Of a DNA stretch of 11,706 nt, positions 7,447-11,706 are shown in pieces. The notes below the pieces were generated by a model. The model worked only from the letters and a program-made list of their open reading frames with translations, had not been told where the DNA came from and did not search any database. The stretch is taken from contig DYEF01000035.1 in NCBI GenBank assembly GCA_020725805.1, forward strand, positions 1-11,706. The letters run 5' to 3'. Numbering within the stretch: position 1 is the first letter of the stretch; each line of letters begins with the position of its first letter. The position numbers and the translations under genes were made by a program. Source of the stretch: Bdellovibrio sp. (GTDB taxonomy: Bacteria; Myxococcota; SpSt-1050).

Positions 7447-9048
7447 ATGTTTATAAGATTTCACAGATTTGCAAGAGATGAAGACGGACAGGCGATAGTC
7501 CTTGCCGCAGTCGGTATGCTTGTAATGGCTCTCGCGGTCCTTATGACCGCCTTCTGGGGTTATGCCGTATACGAGAAGATCAGGCTGCAGAACAATGCAG
7601 ATTCGACCGCCTATTCGCTCGCGGTTATGGAGGCAAGGGTACTCAACTATATCTCCTACCTCAACAGGGCAATGATTGCAAATTATGTGAGGATGATAGC
7701 CTTACAGTCTTTACTCTCGTATCTGACATGGGTTGAGGCCGCGCTCGCCTCGTTCCACGATATGAATTACAACATTTATGCTATGAGCTGTATGTGCTCA
7801 TGCGGCTGCAGCTGTTCACAGTTCTGCTGCAACCCCCTCTGTTTCGAGCATCCGAATCTCATAATTTCACAGACGGTATACTCCCTTGTTACTACAATGA
7901 GCCAGCTCGTCGACCAGTTCGACAGGCTCATCAGCCCCCAGAGCGGGTTCATAGGTATTCTGCAGACACAGAATCAGGCACTTGGAACTGCCCAGAGCCT
8001 GCTGAAATCGGCAGTCTACATTATGGCGCTCACATTTACGGAGGAGTTTACGAAGAAGAACGACAACGAACTCAACTGGAATGTCCTCTCGTTCATAAGC
8101 CCGCTCATCAATGGTCTTATATGGAACAAGGCTACCAGACCGAATGTGTTCTCCGAACCGGATACAAAGGACAAGAGATATGTCGCAGAGATGGTAAATG
8201 CCTCGAGATATGACAAGGCACAGACGAAGAGAGAGGGAATCTCGTTCGGAGGACTCGATATATCCTCGCTGGGAGGCGGACAGCACACCGGACAGACCAA
8301 ACTTATAGATTCCACGTTTATGAACGGGGACCCCGAACAGGATATACACGGGACTCAGTATATGAAATCCGACCTTGCAGACGGCGGAAATCTGGCGGCG
8401 TTCGACAAACAGCCGTTTACCATCGGGATGCCCTGCATCCAGAATATCGATGTATACGTCTGGGATGCAAACAATATGGGAGAGCACAAGAGGCTTAGCA
8501 AGTTTATGAAATATGATTCCTGTATAGGGTGCGGATGTATACCTGCAAGCGACGGCGGCACGACAGGAAGGACAACCAAAATAGAAGTCGACTATACAGA
8601 CCAGAATCACAGGGGGTTCAAGGGGATTACCAAATTCATAACATTCAACCCTCACGACAATCCGGACACCTATTTCGGCCAGCCGATTACCTTCTGCTTT
8701 TTAAACAAACCCCCCGAGAGATTCAAGATGAGACCGGTTTACCGCAGAAGCACTATTATGGGTGATACATATTCGGCAAATATCGATATGCGTATGGGAG
8801 AGAAGGGAGTCCTGACAACCGGTATTCTCAAGGGACTCAATGCAATGTCGCTCGCTCAGGTATATTACCACAGGCCTTATACATGGAAGGAGCAGCCGAA
8901 TCTCTTCAACCCGTACTGGCGGGCAAGGCTCATTGCATTCGGCGAGAGAGACGGCAAGATTCTCTCGGCATGGATGTCGTGGGCATCAGGAATCAATTTC
9001 CCGAGCGATATCTTAGGCGTAATTACCAAAGGACTTGTTCTGCACTGA
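7447..9048 (+). CDS. TadG-like pilus-assembly protein with cysteine-rich loop
   Basis: This 533-residue protein starts with DEDGQAIVLAAVGML, a membrane helix (about 16-40), then YEKIRLQNNADSTAYSLA, the pattern of TadE/TadG-like Flp pilus proteins. G14 could be the processing site, but the Glu at +5 is absent, so it may stay as a membrane anchor. The C-terminal stretch 484-496 (QPNLFNPYWRARL) looks like a motif of TadG-like proteins from memory. The odd part is residues 115-132: eight cysteines in 18 residues (115, 117, 119, 121, 123, 127, 128, 132). C331, a CxxCxC at 360-365 and C418 follow. If external these probably form disulfides; metal binding is the alternative. GAGGA at 7436-7440 supports the start. 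The next gene begins nine bases after its stop. Confidence 0.8.
   Translation: MFIRFHRFARDEDGQAIVLAAVGMLVMALAVLMTAFWGYAVYEKIRLQNNADSTAYSLAVMEARVLNYISYLNRAMIANYVRMIALQSLLSYLTWVEAALASFHDMNYNIYAMSCMCSCGCSCSQFCCNPLCFEHPNLIISQTVYSLVTTMSQLVDQFDRLISPQSGFIGILQTQNQALGTAQSLLKSAVYIMALTFTEEFTKKNDNELNWNVLSFISPLINGLIWNKATRPNVFSEPDTKDKRYVAEMVNASRYDKAQTKREGISFGGLDISSLGGGQHTGQTKLIDSTFMNGDPEQDIHGTQYMKSDLADGGNLAAFDKQPFTIGMPCIQNIDVYVWDANNMGEHKRLSKFMKYDSCIGCGCIPASDGGTTGRTTKIEVDYTDQNHRGFKGITKFITFNPHDNPDTYFGQPITFCFLNKPPERFKMRPVYRRSTIMGDTYSANIDMRMGEKGVLTTGILKGLNAMSLAQVYYHRPYTWKEQPNLFNPYWRARLIAFGERDGKILSAWMSWASGINFPSDILGVITKGLVLH
7789..7842 (+). other. Segment encoding the eight-cysteine loop
   Basis: These 54 bases encode C-x-C-x-C-x-C-x-C-x3-CC-x3-C in the TadG-like protein. 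The spacing is unlike the CxxCxxCxxxC of ferredoxins and is closer to metallothionein-like or disulfide-rich patterns. The function is unknown. Confidence 0.85.
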
Positions 9049-9050
9049 GG
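9046..9050 (+). promoter_or_regulatory. Ribosome binding site deciding the start at 9057
   Basis: TGAGG overlaps the stop of the TadG-like gene and lies six bases before the ATG at 9057. This start places the G|xxxxE prepilin motif ten residues in. The in-frame ATG at 8883 would run through the preceding gene. Confidence 0.75.
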
Positions 9051-9056
9051 TTTTTT

Positions 9057-10184
9057 ATGCTGACGGAACTCAAAAACCAGAGAGGCTCTGCGATAGTCGA
9101 GTCGGCTATTCTGATAGTTGCGATGGTCGCAATCGTCCTCTGGTCACACGTCCTTCTGGATATTGCCCTCGCAAAGATAAAGACTCAGGAGGTAGTCAGA
9201 TATGCGGCGTGGGAGTTTTCGGCATACCAGCTTTCTGACTACAGCAAGAACGGAGGAACCCAGAGCAAGCACAATCAGCTCATCAACAAGGCAAAGGACG
9301 CAATCAGACAGGACGTACAGGACAGGTATTCACACTCGCTCGATTCGGCATACAATTACAGAAATCCGAAGAAGGAGTTCAAACCGCTCTCGCTTTCACA
9401 GTATGAACTGACAAACCTTTTGGTAAACAACAAGGAACTGACAGAGCTGTCACTCCTCAACACCATCATCAATATCATCAATATGTTCGGGGGCGGGCTC
9501 TTTGGCACGAGTCCGTTCAACAACAAAGGGTATGTCGAGGTAACGGCAAGTATTGCAATCCACGTAAACGAGAGCAATCCGAACAAATGGCAGATTCAGT
9601 CGAGGTTTATGCAGGATTCACAGAGGGGTTTCTTTCACGAGAGGATGTACGGTGCATTCAGGCAGAAGACACTCAGAGAGAAGTTCTATCTTCTGGTAGA
9701 TGACTGGGCAATGTATGACGGACGTTCTGTATATCCGAAGATGTTCTCGGGCGGAGGGGGTGGTACCTCGGCAGACAACTATGACTATCAGCAGCAGGTC
9801 GAACGTGTCTCGATGTTCGGTAATCTCGCAAACAAGATAAAGATTACTGACGGACAGCTCCAGAGCCTTGCAGGTATGGAGGGGTTCAACCCGCTTCTCA
9901 CGAGACTTGCATCTGTCAGATTCAAGAACAGCCCGACAGCAGGTCAGGACGAATCAGGGACAGTCGAACTCGAGGTCTCGGGAGGACAGAACAAATTCGT
10001 AACCGCACCTTACTGCGATATGGAGAACGGCGCTGACCCGTACTCATCCTGCACGGGAGACTACAAGAACATCCATCAGAAGCGGGGGAACTGTTATATG
10101 GGCTGCCCGAAGAAGCAGTTTGGAGGAAAATGGCTCTGTGACTTTACCCAGATGGGAGCAACAGATGAGTGCGCGAATCCTTAA
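9057..10184 (+). CDS. TadE-like prepilin with cysteine-rich C-terminal tail
   Basis: This 375-residue protein has a textbook type IVb prepilin start: a ten-residue leader ending R9-G10, then SAIVE with Glu at +5, and a membrane helix (about 16-36). The region after it (VVRYAAWEFSAYQLSDY) fits a TadE-like fold. A glycine-rich run lies near 240. The last 56 residues hold six cysteines (320, 332, 346, 350, 361, 372), an even number well suited to disulfides on the outer face. It follows the Cys-rich TadG-like gene directly, so the two products may be partners. Its end overlaps the next gene by 20 bases, suggesting translational coupling. The exact role, minor pilin or adhesive tip subunit, is inference. 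Confidence 0.8.
   Translation: MLTELKNQRGSAIVESAILIVAMVAIVLWSHVLLDIALAKIKTQEVVRYAAWEFSAYQLSDYSKNGGTQSKHNQLINKAKDAIRQDVQDRYSHSLDSAYNYRNPKKEFKPLSLSQYELTNLLVNNKELTELSLLNTIINIINMFGGGLFGTSPFNNKGYVEVTASIAIHVNESNPNKWQIQSRFMQDSQRGFFHERMYGAFRQKTLREKFYLLVDDWAMYDGRSVYPKMFSGGGGGTSADNYDYQQQVERVSMFGNLANKIKITDGQLQSLAGMEGFNPLLTRLASVRFKNSPTAGQDESGTVELEVSGGQNKFVTAPYCDMENGADPYSSCTGDYKNIHQKRGNCYMGCPKKQFGGKWLCDFTQMGATDECANP
10154..10158 (+). promoter_or_regulatory. Ribosome binding site deciding the start at 10165
   Basis: GGGAG lies six bases before the ATG at 10165, inside the preceding gene. It favours this start over the in-frame ATG at 10120, which would place 15 polar residues before the membrane helix. 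Confidence 0.65.
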
Positions 10185-10935
10185 GAACATAATCTCCGTC
10201 GTCATTGCACTTTTTGTCTTTGCAGGTGCATTCTACCTCGGCGGCGGATTCAGATTGCTGACTGCAGAGAAGAATCAGGATGTATTAAACCCGAAGATCT
10301 CAAAGGAGATTCCGCAGTATAAAAACAAGGTATTTCTGCCTATGGGAAACAGAATCTCAGTCAACAACCTCCCTATGGAACTCGGGTACTTTACCACAAA
10401 GGATGAACTCCCGGCCGTAAGAGACGAGCTTATGAAAAAATTCAGGGATGCCGGTCTGAATCCCCACTTCAACCAGATATCCGATGAAGAGGGATTCATT
10501 CAGACCACAGACAAAAAGACCGGTGAGCACAGGATTATAATCCTCAAAAGGACCGATAACGAGACTATGGTATTCGCCGGTATTACCCCGGCGGTTTCCG
10601 AGAATCTGATTGTTAAACCCGACAAATCACTCGGTATCCCCTCCGATGCAACGAATTACATAGAGGTAAAGAATCAGGACTACGGGAGATTTGCCCGCAC
10701 AATCTCGTTTCAGATGAAAGGGGGAAGAGATAAGAATATTGCTCTCTACAAAGAGAGCCTCAGAAATCTGGGATTCGGGGAGAACGACTATTTCAGGAAG
10801 ATAAATGATGAGGGAGTACTTGCATTCGGCAGGGAGAATATACAGATAATGGCAGTCATTACCGAGTCAGAGGATGAAAAAGGCGAGACCGTTACATCTT
10901 TCGTACTCAATGTGATGGAGAAGAAGGATGAGTAA
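10165..10935 (+). CDS. Membrane-anchored protein with two similar halves, unknown function
   Basis: I do not recognise this 256-residue protein. A hydrophobic segment (about 8-28) after a short basic start should anchor it in the inner membrane with the rest outside. The external part contains two stretches with the same apparent order, strand-helix-strand-strand: about 64-140 and 176-251. Matching landmarks are RDAGL (94-98) with RNLGF (200-204), and FNQISDEEGF (102-111) with FRKINDEGVL (210-219). This suggests an ancient internal duplication. It has no cysteines. It overlaps the gene before by 20 bases and the Flp-like gene after by 8, so it is a coupled part of the pilus-like operon. It may be an assembly or periplasmic scaffold factor; this is inference. 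Confidence 0.7.
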   Translation: MSARILKNIISVVIALFVFAGAFYLGGGFRLLTAEKNQDVLNPKISKEIPQYKNKVFLPMGNRISVNNLPMELGYFTTKDELPAVRDELMKKFRDAGLNPHFNQISDEEGFIQTTDKKTGEHRIIILKRTDNETMVFAGITPAVSENLIVKPDKSLGIPSDATNYIEVKNQDYGRFARTISFQMKGGRDKNIALYKESLRNLGFGENDYFRKINDEGVLAFGRENIQIMAVITESEDEKGETVTSFVLNVMEKKDE

Positions 10936-11113
10936 GATCAGAGAACTCCTGCACGGTGAAGACGGACAGGCACTGACCGAATATATGTTTGTCAGCGTTT
11001 CCCTTCTGGTCGGATTTCTGGTGGTCTGGCAGTTTGTCGGCGGAAGATTTATGCGGGCCTTTCAGTTCTACATAGACGTATTCTACGCCATTATGAACCT
11101 GCCGATACCTTAA
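10928..11113 (+). CDS. Flp-like type IVb prepilin (small)
   Basis: This 61-residue protein has the shape of a Flp major pilin: a 13-residue leader ending E-D-G13, then QALTEY with Glu at +5 and Tyr at +6, and one membrane helix (about 20-40). The Glu-Tyr pair is characteristic of Flp pilins, which a TadV-like peptidase cleaves after the Gly and which polymerise into thin adhesive fibres. The mature chain would be about 48 residues, normal for Flp. The aromatic tail (FQFYIDVFYAIM) is unusual. GGAG at 10917-10920 is the ribosome binding site, and the start overlaps the gene before by 8 bases. It is the last gene of the operon. It could instead be a small TadE-like subunit. Confidence 0.75.
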   Translation: MSKIRELLHGEDGQALTEYMFVSVSLLVGFLVVWQFVGGRFMRAFQFYIDVFYAIMNLPIP

Positions 11114-11234
11114 GTCTCAAGTCAGCTTATACCCGGCACTCCGGCATGAAATATCAATAATATCAAACAATTAGATAACGGATTTATTTATATCTACCCG
11201 GCACCGGACTTTAATACCAAAGCTTATTGGCAAT
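11114..11234. other. Non-coding gap between convergent genes
   Basis: No gene is visible here. The ten bases TACCCGGCAC occur twice, at 11130-11139 and 11195-11204. I see no clear promoter, as expected between convergent transcripts. Confidence 0.5.
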
Positions 11235-11262
11235 AAAAAAAACCGGGCCTAATGCCCGGTTT
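11235..11262 (-). terminator. Strong intrinsic terminator, probably acting both ways
   Basis: AAACCGGGC (11240-11248) and GCCCGGTTT (11254-11262) form a 9-base stem with loop CTAAT. On the minus strand the stem runs into an eight-T tract (11242-11235), a textbook terminator for the gene ending at 11301. On the plus strand three T residues belong to the stem and the following sequence is only moderately T-rich, so it is a weaker stop for the pilus operon. Confidence 0.88.
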
Positions 11263-11300
11263 CTGCTCTTGAGGTAGTTAGATAATATACAGTACTATCG

Positions 11301-11706
11301 TTACTGATACATTTTTACATCGCCGCACTTCGGGCCGTATTCGAGCTCCACTGAGCCCTTCTGACTCTGTCCCTGTGCGCTTACATCGTAGTCGATCTTT
11401 GTCTTCCCGCCAGTCGGACATCCCGCTGAATCGAGCGTTACGTTTTCATACTTTATCTTCAGCTTGTATGTCCCCGCTGTGGCTCCCGGCACTCCCGCCC
11501 CGGAGACATCGAACGTTATATCATAGTCCAGCGTACCGTCTATCTTCGTATCCGAAATCGTCAGGTCACCCTTGTACACCATTGTCTGCTTCGTCCCCAT
11601 TCCGCCGCTCGTCGCATCTACATCGATCTTCAGGTCGATCTTGAATGTGTCGCCCGTAACGGTTATCGTCCCGGTAATCGCATACGTCCCGCCCATATCT
11701 CCTGAC
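11301..11706 (-). CDS. Beta-rich, probably secreted protein (3' part only)
   Basis: The reading frame is open from the window edge to the TAA at 11301-11303, giving about 134 residues. The sequence alternates short hydrophobic and polar strands rich in Thr, Asp, Lys and Gly (for example TYAITGTITVTGD), typical of an extracellular or periplasmic beta-sheet protein. It has two cysteines (AGCPTGG and GPKCGDV), which could pair. The ATG at 11694-11696 has an AGGAG only two bases upstream, and no signal peptide follows it, so the true start is probably outside the window. I do not recognise the family; a lipoprotein is possible. It converges on the pilus operon and uses the terminator at 11235-11262. 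Confidence 0.65.
   Translation of the reverse strand, partial: SGDMGGTYAITGTITVTGDTFKIDLKIDVDATSGGMGTKQTMVYKGDLTISDTKIDGTLDYDITFDVSGAGVPGATAGTYKLKIKYENVTLDSAGCPTGGKTKIDYDVSAQGQSQKGSVELEYGPKCGDVKMYQ

Noticed and set aside
7867-8655. Antisense open frame of 262 codons inside the TadG-like gene
   Set aside because: It lies fully within a well-supported gene and shows no domain or ribosome binding site of note.
8883-9056. Extended N-terminus of the second TadE-like gene
   Set aside because: It would overlap the TadG-like gene by 166 bases and push the prepilin leader 58 residues inward.
11375-11644. Plus-strand open frame opposite the partial beta-rich gene
   Set aside because: It is Ser/Arg/His-rich with no domain, typical of the mirror frame of a GC-skewed gene.
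1-11706. CRISPR array, tRNA or rRNA gene, or transposase
   Set aside because: I saw no regularly spaced repeats, no tRNA or rRNA-like sequence, and no transposase or terminal inverted repeats.

Overview
The window is bacterial and shows two functional blocks plus the end of a third gene. I cannot name the organism. The second block's TadE/TadG-like proteins look, from memory, like those of Deltaproteobacteria-type genomes, but this is weak evidence.

Block 1 (about 1-6374, plus strand) is a type I restriction-modification locus with an unusual layout. It holds hsdR (169-2697), a Fic-family AMP-transferase gene with a C-terminal winged helix (2715-3800), and one long gene that fuses the HsdM methyltransferase to a two-TRD HsdS specificity subunit (3888-6374). 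The 87-base gap before the fused gene holds an inverted repeat and a third copy of the half-site, resembling an operator. Both target-recognition domains (TRDs) of the fused gene are AT-rich (about 31-35% GC by hand count), while the spacer between them is about 52% GC. Both are bracketed by near-identical DNA repeats, which suggests exchangeable specificity cassettes.

Block 2 (6496-11113, plus strand) is a compact operon of Tad/type IVb-pilus-like surface proteins. It holds a TadE-like prepilin, a TadG-like protein with an extraordinary Cys-rich loop, a second TadE-like prepilin with a Cys-rich tail, a membrane-anchored protein made of two similar halves, and a 61-residue Flp-like prepilin. 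Genes are spaced tightly or overlap by a few bases, each with a good ribosome binding site. No ATPase, secretin or prepilin peptidase lies in the window, so the export machinery must be elsewhere. Arginine codon use changes sharply between the blocks: CGN in hsdMS, AGA/AGG in the pilus operon. This suggests the restriction locus is acquired and the pilus operon is resident.

Block 3 is the 3' end of a minus-strand gene (11301 to the window edge) for a beta-rich, probably secreted protein. It is separated from the pilus operon by a strong intrinsic terminator (11235-11262).

The best candidates for something undescribed are the cysteine-rich pilus-like operon, with its paired Cys-rich subunits and duplicated-domain partner, and the operator-like element between fic and hsdMS.
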